A stretch of 8,640 nucleotides of DNA from Nitrososphaeraceae archaeon. Its GTDB lineage: Archaea; Thermoproteota; Nitrososphaeria; Nitrososphaerales; Nitrososphaeraceae. Position 1 is the stretch's first letter, and each line of letters begins with the position of its first letter. Position numbers and translations under genes: made by a program. Where the stretch lies: positions 1-8,640 of the forward strand of contig JAICHH010000068.1 of the NCBI GenBank assembly GCA_025922715.1. Reading direction: 5' to 3'. The notes under the pieces are model-generated. The model made no database searches. It had not been told where the DNA came from and saw only the letters and a list, made by a program, of their open reading frames with translations. Positions 1 through 6,211 of the stretch are shown piece by piece.

Positions 1-49
1 ACTCCATCAAATAATAGTTTATCAAAAATTAAATAGATGTTTTAAAATC

Positions 50-277
50 TTAAATTACATATTGGCGGCTATCCTTAATTATATCTATATGACTTATTTT
101 TGGAATTGTTATCAATCCATCATTTGAAGAAATCTGATTTAAAGTTTTGGACGGTGAATAAATACCATATCCAATTATTAAAAATAAAATTCCTATGGAA
201 AGTATAACTAAAGATATTATAAACATAAGATTACTATTATAATAACTTTTGTTATTATATCTATTCGTTAATGACAT
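50..277 (-). CDS. small single-pass membrane protein, hypothetical
   Basis: I do not recognise this 75-residue protein. It has a short polar, Asn/Tyr-rich N-terminus (residues 1-16), one strongly hydrophobic helix at about residues 17-40 (rich in Ile and Leu, with Gly at 29, 36 and 38), then a polar tail of about 35 residues containing Ser, Asp and Lys. This predicts a single-pass membrane protein or an uncleaved signal anchor. The ATG start fits a TATA-like box centred about 28 bp upstream, which implies a leaderless message. It is the last of three small minus-strand genes, but the 86-bp gap to the next gene and its own promoter argue against an operon. No catalytic or metal-binding motif is visible. 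The hydrophobic segment and promoter support it being real. Confidence 0.6.
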   Translation of the reverse strand: MSLTNRYNNKSYYNSNLMFIISLVILSIGILFLIIGYGIYSPSKTLNQISSNDGLITIPKISHIDIIKDSRQYVI

Positions 278-299
278 AATAAATCTAATTGTATGATGT

Positions 300-310
300 A
301 ATATTTAAAA
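300..310 (-). promoter_or_regulatory. TATA-like promoter box for the small membrane protein
   Basis: On the minus strand this reads TTTTTAAATAT, a good match to the archaeal box A. Its centre lies about 28 bp upstream of the ATG at 277, so transcription should begin at or within a few bases of the start codon. Confidence 0.5.
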
Positions 311-363
311 ACCGGTAAACCAAGTTAATTATTAATTTAGATTATTTTTTTTTGGAGTAGCAG

Positions 364-582
364 CTAAACAAAATTACTTAAAATATTATTATTATTTTTA
401 CTAATTCCTAATATTCTTTCTATATACAATCTCTTTTTTTTCTTACATCTTGGACATTGGATAACTTTATATACATCTTTTAAAATAGTTGCAAACCACC
501 AGCATGACTCACATAATACAAATCTGCAATTATTTTTATCATAATAGTATTTATTTATGGTAATAATTTTATTTGTTAACAT
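364..582 (-). CDS. small zinc-ribbon protein
   Basis: A 72-residue basic protein with two CxxC knuckles: CESC at residues 24-27 and CPRC at 43-46, with a further Cys at 19. The two pairs are 15 residues apart, the usual layout of a four-cysteine zinc ribbon. The first knuckle is followed by WWFAT and the second by a run of five lysine/arginine residues, which suggests nucleic-acid contact. Short single-ribbon proteins of this kind are common in thaumarchaea, but their roles are mostly unknown; a link to transcription or RNA binding is only inference. The ATG start is supported by a TATA-like box about 30 bp upstream. The C-terminus is Asn-rich and probably disordered. Zinc binding is likely; the function is unassigned. 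Confidence 0.72.
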   Translation of the reverse strand: MLTNKIITINKYYYDKNNCRFVLCESCWWFATILKDVYKVIQCPRCKKKKRLYIERILGISKNNNNILSNFV

Positions 583-607
583 ATATGCCTCTCTATGATC
601 AGTTCAG

Positions 608-617
608 AATATAAGTT
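608..617 (-). promoter_or_regulatory. TATA-like promoter box for the zinc-ribbon gene
   Basis: The minus strand reads ACTTATATTC, centred about 30 bp before the ATG at 582. Spacing and composition fit an archaeal box A with a very short leader. Confidence 0.45.
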
Positions 618-675
618 TCTGTTAACTTTGTTAATTTACTAAGAATTATGAAATGAGGATTTTAAATTTATCTAA

Positions 676-981
676 CTAATTAATTGCTTTTGTTGTCTCA
701 TTAAATATTATTTGTGCCACATAATCATCTATTCCCAATTTTTCTGCAATTTGCGATGGTCCATATTCTAATATTTTTTCGACTGTAAAACCATTGGTCT
801 GTAATACTTCAACTAAGCCTTTTGAAATATCTAGATGTTCTAATCTTTCATCTTTCCATGTTGCTATTTTTAATGATGGCGATTGTTGCAAAGAAGGGAT
901 AGATAGTTGTAAATTGGAATCAGGTACTATTGTTATTGGATAATATCCATTAGCCTCATTACTACTACTGTTATCCAACAT
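676..981 (-). CDS. helix-hairpin-helix (RadA N-terminal-like) domain protein
   Basis: A 101-residue protein in two parts. Residues 1-50 are low-complexity and polar (Ser, Asn, Pro, Gln), with no clear fold. Residues 53-100 resemble the tandem helix-hairpin-helix/SAM-like domain at the N-terminus of archaeal RadA/Rad51: a helix around GLVEVLQTNGF, then TVEKILEYGPSQIAEKLGID, then a final helix ending in TTKAI. In RadA this domain binds DNA, but here there is no ATPase core, so it is a stand-alone module. It may act as a small DNA-binding or protein-interaction factor; this is inferred from fold alone. The ATG start has TATA-like sequence about 31 bp upstream. The gene diverges from the decayed HTH gene that begins near 1109, and the two share an AT-rich promoter region. 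Confidence 0.8.
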   Translation of the reverse strand: MLDNSSSNEANGYYPITIVPDSNLQLSIPSLQQSPSLKIATWKDERLEHLDISKGLVEVLQTNGFTVEKILEYGPSQIAEKLGIDDYVAQIIFNETTKAIN

Positions 982-982
982 G

Positions 983-1001
983 ATAATATAATAATAATAA
1001 T
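983..1001. repeat. (AAT)n-type trinucleotide run
   Basis: A short run of ATA/AAT units lies directly upstream of the helix-hairpin-helix gene, within its 5' leader. It is a simple-sequence tract; slippage here would change the distance between promoter and start codon. Confidence 0.5.
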
Positions 1002-1006
1002 AGGTA

Positions 1007-1025
1007 GATTATATAGTTTATATAC
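1007..1025 (-). promoter_or_regulatory. TATA-like promoter region between divergent genes
   Basis: The AT-rich stretch contains ATATAATC on the minus strand, about 31 bp upstream of the ATG at 981, and next to it a TTTATATAC that could act in the plus direction for the decayed gene. The exact box used by each side cannot be fixed from sequence alone. Confidence 0.4.
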
Positions 1026-1108
1026 TATCTACAGATTTTTACGCACAAACGATTTTGTATGGAAATAGATGAGTACAATGAAAGTTTTTTGGTAACAGTG
1101 AAAGTATA

Positions 1109-1949
1109 TTGAAAGCAATCGGCAACAATAAAAAATGGTATAAACTCTACGGATATAGATATATTTATGATACGTATCTTTCAGCAAAAGAAAAAGAAAA
1201 ATACGTTATAGAACTACGTAAACAAGGTAAAACTTATAGAAAGATTGCTCATGAGCTTAAGATTTCTCCTAGAGAAATAAGTAGGATCTTGAAAAAAGCA
1301 AACATGGAATTAGAGGAAAAAGAAAGAAATAAAACAGTTTTATCAAAGACATCTCAAGCATTACAACTTTTTAAATATAAAGAGTCCAACAGAAGTAGAT
1401 ATAAAATTGGATGTGAGTCCACAAGAAACTAACTCTTTATACATCAATTATTTGTCTTTGAATAATCTTCAACATTTTGTAGAAGCATCCAAACAATTTG
1501 AAAATGTTTCACCCCAAGATTTTATCGATTATTACCAATTCATGAAAGGGAATGGAATAGGAAAAAAGGAAATAGTTGAAGCAATTTAAATTAGTAATGA
1601 ATTTCAAAAAATTAAAGAGGAACACCAAGATGTTTCTGATGAATTAATCGAGCTCAATATACCAAAAAGAATTTTACGATTCAGATAATAAAATTTTGAA
1701 AGGTAAAAATTGTTAGCTAAATAACGAGCATAACTTATTGGTATCAAAGATTGAATCATCAAATAGGATGTTACAATTAACCGAGAATGAATTAGATAAA
1801 AAAGAGACCGGTTAGAGGGTTTAAAGAATAGTGAAGAATATACTGGTCTTAAAAATCAAATTGAAGAACAAATAAATGATTTTTTAAATTTCAGAAAGGA
1901 TTTTAAAGTAAATTTAAAGAATATTCTTTATTTTCTTATAATTTCGTAG
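1109..1949 (+). pseudogene. decayed HTH / coiled-coil protein gene
   Basis: A gene of about 280 codons broken by several mutations but still readable. The frame from 1109 (TTG) gives an N-terminal HTH at residues 31-64 (KTYRKIAHELKISPREIS and following). Near 1382 one extra base breaks the frame; the next frame resumes SPTEVDIKLDVSP and runs to an in-frame TAA at 1587-1589, beyond which the same frame continues ISNEFQKIKEEHQ. Near 1669 the reading moves to another frame (EFYDSDNKILKG), interrupted by TAG at 1714, and continues with VSKIESSNRMLQLTENELDK. Near 1803 a lost base shifts it back to RDRLEGLKNSEEYTGLKN, ending at TAG 1947. The C-terminal half is Glu/Lys/Asn-rich coiled coil. The order HTH, second helical module, coiled coil matches a family I associate with Nitrososphaera-type archaea (from memory, not a search). 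The original start is uncertain; an ATG at 1059 is another possibility. No function should be expected from the present copy. Confidence 0.8.
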
Positions 1950-1985
1950 ATAATATATTATTATAAACTAAGGTGTTGATGACAA

Positions 1986-1994
1986 TATTTAAAT
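1986..1994 (+). promoter_or_regulatory. TATA-like box for the methyltransferase
   Basis: TATTTAAAT is centred about 29 bp upstream of the TTG at 2019. This spacing places the transcription start close to that codon and supports the TTG start over the internal ATG at 2070. Confidence 0.5.
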
Positions 1995-2018
1995 CAATTA
2001 TGTCAAATTAATAACTTA

Positions 2019-3101
2019 TTGAATCAACAACTAAAAGATAATATCAAGGAATCCAAGATACAAGCATTCATGAATAAAGCTATACAAGATATTGCTGGAA
2101 GCTCTACTGCTATGCTAGTTATTCTTGGAGAAAGACTTGGATTATATAAAGCGATGGCAGATGAAAACAAATACATTACTTTTCAAGATCTTGCAAAAAA
2201 AACCGGAACTAATGAAAGATTAGTTAAAGAATGGTTAGGCAATCAAGTTTCTAGTGGATATATTGAATATGATCCGTCAACAGAAAAATACTTTTTACCT
2301 GCTGAACATGCACTAGCATTATCTGATTCTAATAGCCCTATTTATATTCAGGGTATCTTTAAAGCAATAAAATCTTACTTTAAAGATGAAGAAGATTTTA
2401 TAAAAATGTTTAAAAATGAAAGAACTTTTTCTTGGTTTGACCATCATCATTGTATGGCAGATGGGTTTGCAGAATTCTTTAAAGCTGGATATATGGGTAA
2501 CTTATTAAATATATGGATTCCATCAATAGAAAATGGAAAAATTCAAGAAAAACTTAAGCAAGGAATCAAGGTAGCAGATGTAGGATGTGGTTATGGAATA
2601 AGCACGATACTGATGGCAAAAGCTTTTCCAAATTCCCAATTTATAGGATTTGATTTCCATAAAGAATCAATTGAAAAAGCAAATAATCTTGCAAAACAAG
2701 AGAATTTAAATAATATAGAATTTCAGATGTCTTCAGCATCGGAATTTCCAGGTACTAATTACGATTTCATAACCTTCTTTGACTGTCTCCATGATATGGG
2801 AGATCCTCAGGGTGCATTGACTCATGTATTAAATACAATCAATAAAGAGGAAGGAGTTTGTATGATAGTTGAACCATATGCACAAAATAAACTTGAAGAT
2901 AATATAAATCCAATATCTGAAACATTTTATGCTGCATCTACATTAATATGTGTACCAAATTCATTAGCTTTTAATGGACCAGCTTTAGGTGCACAAGCAG
3001 GAGAAGAAAAAATTAGAGATGTTGTAAAGAAAAGTGGTTTTACATATTTTAAAAGAGCGATAGATACACCAATAAATATTGTATATGAAATTAAACCATA
3101 A
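2019..3101 (+). CDS. class I SAM-dependent methyltransferase with N-terminal winged helix
   Basis: A 360-residue enzyme predicted to move a methyl group from S-adenosylmethionine to an unknown, probably small, acceptor in the cytoplasm. Residues 10-100 form the winged-helix/dimerisation domain typical of the Rv2258c-like group (ILGERLGLYKAMAD, then TFQDLAKKTGTNERLVKEWL). The Rossmann core follows: motif I VADVGCGYG at 185-193, the acidic residue ending strand 2 at D212 (GFDFH), and FFDCLHDMGDP at 253-263, a hallmark of this group. The C-terminal part has GPALGAQAGEEK and ends in VYEIKP. Length is normal. The start is TTG; an ATG at codon 18 would cut into the first helix, and a TATA-like box fits the TTG. 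Upstream is a decayed gene and downstream an orphan fragment, so context gives no hint of substrate. Confidence 0.92.
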   Translation: MNQQLKDNIKESKIQAFMNKAIQDIAGSSTAMLVILGERLGLYKAMADENKYITFQDLAKKTGTNERLVKEWLGNQVSSGYIEYDPSTEKYFLPAEHALALSDSNSPIYIQGIFKAIKSYFKDEEDFIKMFKNERTFSWFDHHHCMADGFAEFFKAGYMGNLLNIWIPSIENGKIQEKLKQGIKVADVGCGYGISTILMAKAFPNSQFIGFDFHKESIEKANNLAKQENLNNIEFQMSSASEFPGTNYDFITFFDCLHDMGDPQGALTHVLNTINKEEGVCMIVEPYAQNKLEDNINPISETFYAASTLICVPNSLAFNGPALGAQAGEEKIRDVVKKSGFTYFKRAIDTPINIVYEIKP

Positions 3102-3152
3102 TTTATTTTAATCTTAGGTATTTTCAAAATTAGAATTTATAATAAATTTTTT
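3102..3152 (+). terminator. possible T-rich terminator after the methyltransferase
   Basis: The stop codon is followed by T-rich sequence and a run of six T at 3147-3152 without a hairpin. Archaeal transcription commonly ends at such tracts; the background is AT-rich, so the call is weak. Confidence 0.3.
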
Positions 3153-3169
3153 GTTGAAATGTGATATAA

Positions 3170-3328
3170 GAAATTCAAATTCATAGAGTAGAAGGGCCAA
3201 AATTTAGGTTTCTTAGCATGTATCATGATTACTTTATGAATTCTATTCCAAATAGGATTGGAACCCAGAGCTCAATGGGACCAGAAGGATTTGAACTTTT
3301 TGATAAAGCGGGACCAGTTGATTTTTAA
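3170..3328 (+). pseudogene. orphan C-terminal coding fragment, unrecognised
   Basis: A stop-free frame of 52 codons lies between a TAA at 3167 and a TAA at 3326. Its translation is protein-like (HRVEGPKFRFLSMYHDYF, then IPNRIGTQSSMGPEGFELFD, ending KAGPVDF), rich in Gly, Pro and aromatics. Its DNA is visibly richer in G+C than the flanking spacer, both signs of former coding. There is no start codon at its beginning: the first ATG (3218) would give only 36 residues and cut into the protein-like part. I therefore read it as the tail of a gene whose front has been deleted. A short real gene from an internal ATG is the alternative. I do not recognise the family. Confidence 0.45.
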
Positions 3329-3392
3329 ATATCCTTAAAAAAGATTTGATATAAAGACATATTTTTATTTTAGTTGTGTTCATTATTTTACC

Positions 3393-3399
3393 TTAAATA
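3393..3399 (+). promoter_or_regulatory. TATA-like box for the VOC gene
   Basis: TTAAATA is centred about 29 bp upstream of the TTG at 3425. It lies downstream of the earlier possible TTG start at 3374, which favours the later start. Confidence 0.45.
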
Positions 3400-3424
3400 C
3401 TCCAAAACTATTATTATTCTAATA

Positions 3425-4333
3425 TTGATTAATCCAAAGCTAAAAATAGATCATGTACATCTTAAAGTTTCAGATTTAGAAAAATCACTTCAATTTTACC
3501 AGTCCATCCTTGGATTTAAGATAGTAAGACAAAAATCTAAAACGGCATTTCTTTCATCATCAGCATCATTTGAAACTAACTCATCATTGTTTTTGATTGC
3601 ACTTACAGAAGTAAATAATGATCTCAAACCTCAAAGAAGACAGAGAGTAGCAGGATTATATCATTTTGCAATTTTATTACCAGAAAGAAGATATTTATCA
3701 TATTTTCTCAAACAGATACAAAAGAATCTTAATCCTGAATATTATGAGGGCATGGCAGATCATGCAGTATCAGAATCAATTTATATACATGATCCTGATT
3801 TTAATGGAATTGAAGTTTATAATGATAGAGATCCTGCAGAATGGAAATGGAAAGATCATATTGTGCATATGGTTACTGAACCATTAAATGTACAAGATCT
3901 ATTGAAAGAATCTACAGCTGTTGATAATGAATGGAATGAGCTTCCTACCAAAACATCTATAGGTCATGTTCATTTGCATGTATCTAATCTTGACAAAGCA
4001 AAAAAATTCTATCAGGAGATTTTGGATTTAAATCATACTGCTACTTTTCCAGGTGCATATTTCTTTGCTGCAAATAGATATCATCACCATATTGCTACCA
4101 ACACATGGCTAGGAGAAAATATTTCATCCCCAAAAAATGACACTAATAAACTTGGGCTTGATCATTATGCCATAAATTTACATAATGAAAAGGATCTACT
4201 CTTGTTAAAGAATCGTTTTTTAGAATTTAAAATAAATATTGATGAAGAACAACTAACTGAAAATGATAATCAATTTTCTTCATCATTCTATGTTTATGAT
4301 TTTGATGGAATAAAAATACAATTTTTTGTATAA
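3425..4333 (+). CDS. two-module VOC protein, CatE-like extradiol dioxygenase/glyoxalase family
   Basis: About 302 residues from the TTG at 3425. The frame stays open to a TTG at 3374, but the extra 17 residues are hydrophobic, precede the conserved first strand, and would lie upstream of the likely promoter. The protein has two vicinal-oxygen-chelate modules. Module 1 begins IDHVHLKVSDLEKSLQFY, contains GLYHFAILLPER and DPDFNGIEVY, and offers candidate metal ligands H12, H80 and E130. Module 2 begins IGHVHLHVSNLDKAKKFY, contains RYHHHIATNTWLG, and ends DFDGIKIQFF, where the expected ligand Glu is Gln (about residue 299). The order of motifs matches bacterial CatE-type catechol 2,3-dioxygenases, which cleave aromatic rings using Fe(II) or Mn(II). 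True substrate is unknown; glyoxalase-like or other VOC chemistry is possible. No aromatic pathway genes are nearby. It appears to be a single-gene unit. Confidence 0.88.
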   Translation: MINPKLKIDHVHLKVSDLEKSLQFYQSILGFKIVRQKSKTAFLSSSASFETNSSLFLIALTEVNNDLKPQRRQRVAGLYHFAILLPERRYLSYFLKQIQKNLNPEYYEGMADHAVSESIYIHDPDFNGIEVYNDRDPAEWKWKDHIVHMVTEPLNVQDLLKESTAVDNEWNELPTKTSIGHVHLHVSNLDKAKKFYQEILDLNHTATFPGAYFFAANRYHHHIATNTWLGENISSPKNDTNKLGLDHYAINLHNEKDLLLLKNRFLEFKINIDEEQLTENDNQFSSSFYVYDFDGIKIQFFV

Positions 4334-4408
4334 TAATACAAAAAGTATAATAATTTAAAGTAATAGTATAATATACAGAAAGTCTTCAATTGTAATATTG
4401 TCAAAGGG

Positions 4409-4415
4409 TTTTTTT
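4409..4415 (+). terminator. possible oligo-T terminator after the VOC gene
   Basis: Seven T follow a GGG about 75 bp beyond the stop codon. It is a plausible archaeal termination tract, not backed by a hairpin. Confidence 0.3.
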
Positions 4416-4564
4416 ATACTATCAGTTTGAAATATTGAATTTTAATTTGAGTTATATTATATAAATATTTTTTATTTTATGGTTCAAATTTTAATAAATA
4501 CTTAAAATCTCTGCTATTACTTTAATCAGATTAATTTATTACCTTCTAAAATGTATATATATCA

Positions 4565-4777
4565 ATGACATATATAATATTCTCATGTCGTGAAACAGGA
4601 TTAGATTGTGATTATATAATTAAAGGTGAAACACGAGAAGAAATTTTAAAGATCGGCGCAGAACATGTAATAAATGCTCATGGTATGAAAGCTGAAGATA
4701 TATTTTTCCAAGACATACCATGTAATTTCTTATGTCATACATTAAGTAATATAAATGAGAAACAAGTAAAAGAATAG
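4565..4777 (+). CDS. DUF1059 family small protein
   Basis: A 70-residue acidic cytoplasmic protein. Residues 5-45 match the DUF1059 pattern: SCRETGLDCDYIIKGETREE, followed by a helix with H34 and an NAHGM turn at 38-41. C8 and C15 are the cysteines usual in the family. This copy also carries an additional CNFLC (C53, C57) near the C-terminus, giving four cysteines that could bind a metal or form redox pairs; that is inference. DUF1059 proteins are small and often present in several copies in thaumarchaea and haloarchaea; their function is not established. The ATG start is the only sensible one, placed a few residues before the first conserved Cys. It lies in a spacer-rich area with no operon partner; an AATTTATTA about 29 bp upstream may be its promoter. 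Confidence 0.88.
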   Translation: MTYIIFSCRETGLDCDYIIKGETREEILKIGAEHVINAHGMKAEDIFFQDIPCNFLCHTLSNINEKQVKE

Positions 4778-4895
4778 TCTCCAACATTAAGATGATATAC
4801 TTATATTGCTTCTTCTCCATCAATTACTGTCTTTTCTTGTGATGTTACATTCCTGGTATCTCGAGTAATTTTACTTTTTACATATGTTCGCAATC

Positions 4896-4929
4896 CAATT
4901 AGAGAACTAATATCACAGTGGGGCCAGTG
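4896..4929 (+). repeat. 34-bp imperfect direct repeat, copy 1
   Basis: The first 20 bases (CAATTAGAGAACTAATATCA) are identical to positions 7124-7143, and the following 14 match at 10 positions. Both copies can be read as IRELIS, two variable residues, then GQ. The 2,228-bp spacing brackets the ferritin and channel genes. Confidence 0.75.
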
Positions 4930-4946
4930 GTTTCCATTGTGATATT
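4909..4946. other. 13-bp hairpin with 12-base loop
   Basis: AATATCACAGTGG (4909-4921) pairs with CCATTGTGATATT (4934-4946) at 12 of 13 positions; the odd pair would be G-U in plus-strand RNA. The loop is GGCCAGTGGTTT. No T-run follows, so a terminator is unlikely; it could be an RNA structure or an operator-like palindrome. Confidence 0.7.
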
Positions 4947-5055
4947 GATAGTAGATATGGATTCAAAAATTATGCATAGTTATGATCTATAAAAATTTCT
5001 TTAAAAGATTATAATTAATCATAGGTAAAATTAGATTTTTAATAAAGAATTTATA

Positions 5056-5253
5056 ATGAAAGAAAATATAACCTTGTTAACTTTTATAGGGAGTTATGAG
5101 GATACTGTGAAATATAAAGTAAATACTAATATTATTAATATAATAAAAGACACTAAAGATAGCAGAAACAAGTTTATGCCAGTACAATTAATTACACTGT
5201 CCAAATTTTTGTATTCGCTTCCACTTAGATGTAACTTTTTTTCTCGTCTTTAA
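5056..5253 (+). CDS. doubtful 65-codon ORF
   Basis: An ATG-initiated frame of 65 codons in the spacer before the ferritin gene. The translation has a mixed, Asn/Ile/Lys-rich first half and a short moderately hydrophobic end (LSKFLYSLPL). I see no known motif, signal peptide or clear membrane helix, and the TATA-like sequences nearby are at poor spacing (about 15 and 42 bp). In DNA this AT-rich with long spacers, such an ORF can arise by chance. It is listed only so that homology could be tested. Confidence 0.2.
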   Translation: MKENITLLTFIGSYEDTVKYKVNTNIINIIKDTKDSRNKFMPVQLITLSKFLYSLPLRCNFFSRL

Positions 5254-5295
5254 AGATGAATAATGCCTTACTAGTAATCTAAAAAACTCAATCCC

Positions 5296-5306
5296 AAAAT
5301 ATATAG
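5296..5306 (+). promoter_or_regulatory. TATA-like box for the ferritin gene
   Basis: AAAATATATAG is centred about 34 bp upstream of the ferritin ATG, implying a leader of several bases. I see no inverted repeat nearby that would indicate a metal-dependent repressor site. Confidence 0.5.
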
Positions 5307-5334
5307 ATATCCGAAGAATACTAAGATTGTTACA

Positions 5335-5874
5335 ATGAGAATTTCATCACAAATGGAAAAAGCAATTAATGATCAAATTTCTTATGAAGCATCAGCTACC
5401 AATGCATATGTTGCTATTGGATCATGGTGTGAAAGAACTGGATATGAGGGAAGTGCAGCATTCTTTTTCGAACAAGCCAATGAGGAAAATACACACATGC
5501 TAAAGTTCATTCATTATCTTAATAATACTGGGGCCGAGGCGATAATTCCAGCAATAGAAAAGCCTCAAGGTAAATTCGATTCACTAGAATCTACTTTCCA
5601 AGCTGGTCTAAAGAGTGAACAAACTGTTACAAAGCTCATTAACAATTTAGTAGAAATTGCTGAAAAAGAAAAAGACCGTGCTACTTACTCGTTCTTGCAA
5701 TGGTTTGTAAGTGAACAAGTCGAAGAAGAGACTTTATTTGAAACAATTCTTCAAAAGTTCGAGATAATTGGAAGAGACAAACTAGCAGTATATCAGATTG
5801 ATCAATCCATGGCCTCGATTAGATCTCAGATTATGACGAAACAAGCAGATCAAGAACAACCTCCAGCTAACTAG
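5335..5874 (+). CDS. ftn: ferritin (FtnA-like iron storage protein)
   Basis: A 179-residue non-haem ferritin, expected to form a 24-subunit shell that oxidises Fe(II) and stores it as ferric mineral. The whole four-helix bundle is present. Residues line up with E. coli FtnA with an offset of one: E18, E51, H54 (ANEENTHM), E95, Q128 and E131 make the ferroxidase di-iron and third-metal sites, with E50 and E127 close by and Y25 as the conserved tyrosine. There is no haem-binding Met at the bacterioferritin position that I can identify, and the E-x-x-H spacing is of the ferritin type rather than Dps. The C-terminus after about residue 165 is a Gln-rich tail. The ATG is well placed relative to family starts. 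It is a single-gene unit; no iron transporter or regulator is adjacent. It probably protects against iron-driven oxidative stress. Confidence 0.96.
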   Translation: MRISSQMEKAINDQISYEASATNAYVAIGSWCERTGYEGSAAFFFEQANEENTHMLKFIHYLNNTGAEAIIPAIEKPQGKFDSLESTFQAGLKSEQTVTKLINNLVEIAEKEKDRATYSFLQWFVSEQVEEETLFETILQKFEIIGRDKLAVYQIDQSMASIRSQIMTKQADQEQPPAN

Positions 5875-6211
5875 TTATTCAGATTAGTAATCAACGTTTC
5901 TGGTTATAATTCACTCACTCACTCACTACTTTTCATGTTGTATCTGCTGTATAAAAAGAATGTTATTAAAATCAATTTCAATTATAGACAATTGTAAAAT
6001 ATATTTATTATTTTTAGATAAATAACTTAATCGTCTGTATTACGTCTCTTTCATCTCTGTGGATACAATAAAGGTTATTGTTAAGTAAAATCAGACAGTC
6101 TATTCATTAAACCATGCATGAAATATACATATTATTATTTTACAAATTTATGATTATAATGCTGAGTGTGAATCACATAAACAGATTCCTTTAAATTAAG
6201 AGCCACTATTT
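5875..6211. other. convergent spacer between ferritin and channel genes
   Basis: This 337-bp AT-rich stretch separates two convergent genes and should contain both terminators. It has a (TCAC)4 run at 5911-5926 and scattered T-rich patches. No reading frame, RNA gene or strong hairpin stood out. Confidence 0.5.
5911..5926. repeat. (TCAC)4 tetranucleotide repeat
   Basis: Four perfect tandem TCAC units lie about 36 bp after the ferritin stop codon. It is non-coding simple sequence that could vary in number between strains. Confidence 0.85.

Larger units (their letters stand above)
4778..5334. other. long spacer with a gene remnant, a hairpin and a weak ORF
   Basis: About 560 bp between the DUF1059 and ferritin genes. 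From 4796 to 4942 a plus-strand frame is open without a start codon and reads a hydrophobic stretch (TFLVSRVILLFTYV) followed by RNPIRELISQWGQWFPL and a stop, possibly the tail of a lost membrane protein. The end of this frame overlaps a direct-repeat copy and a strong hairpin, listed separately. A 65-codon ORF at 5056 is listed with low confidence. Nothing else is recognisable. Confidence 0.45.

Noticed and set aside
2927..3127. Minus-strand 66-codon frame overlapping the methyltransferase end
   Set aside because: It lies almost wholly opposite a well-supported gene and has no family motif or promoter.
3240..3310. tRNA T-arm-like bases (GGATTTGAAC) near 3287
   Set aside because: No acceptor, D or anticodon arms can be built around it, and the same bases read as a protein-like frame.
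3666..3887. Plus-strand 73-codon frame inside the VOC gene
   Set aside because: It overlaps in another frame with a well-conserved VOC module, and its Ile/Met-rich translation is typical of an off-frame reading.
4620..4823. Minus-strand 67-codon frame opposite the DUF1059 gene
   Set aside because: It is mostly antisense to the DUF1059 coding region and shows no recognisable domain.
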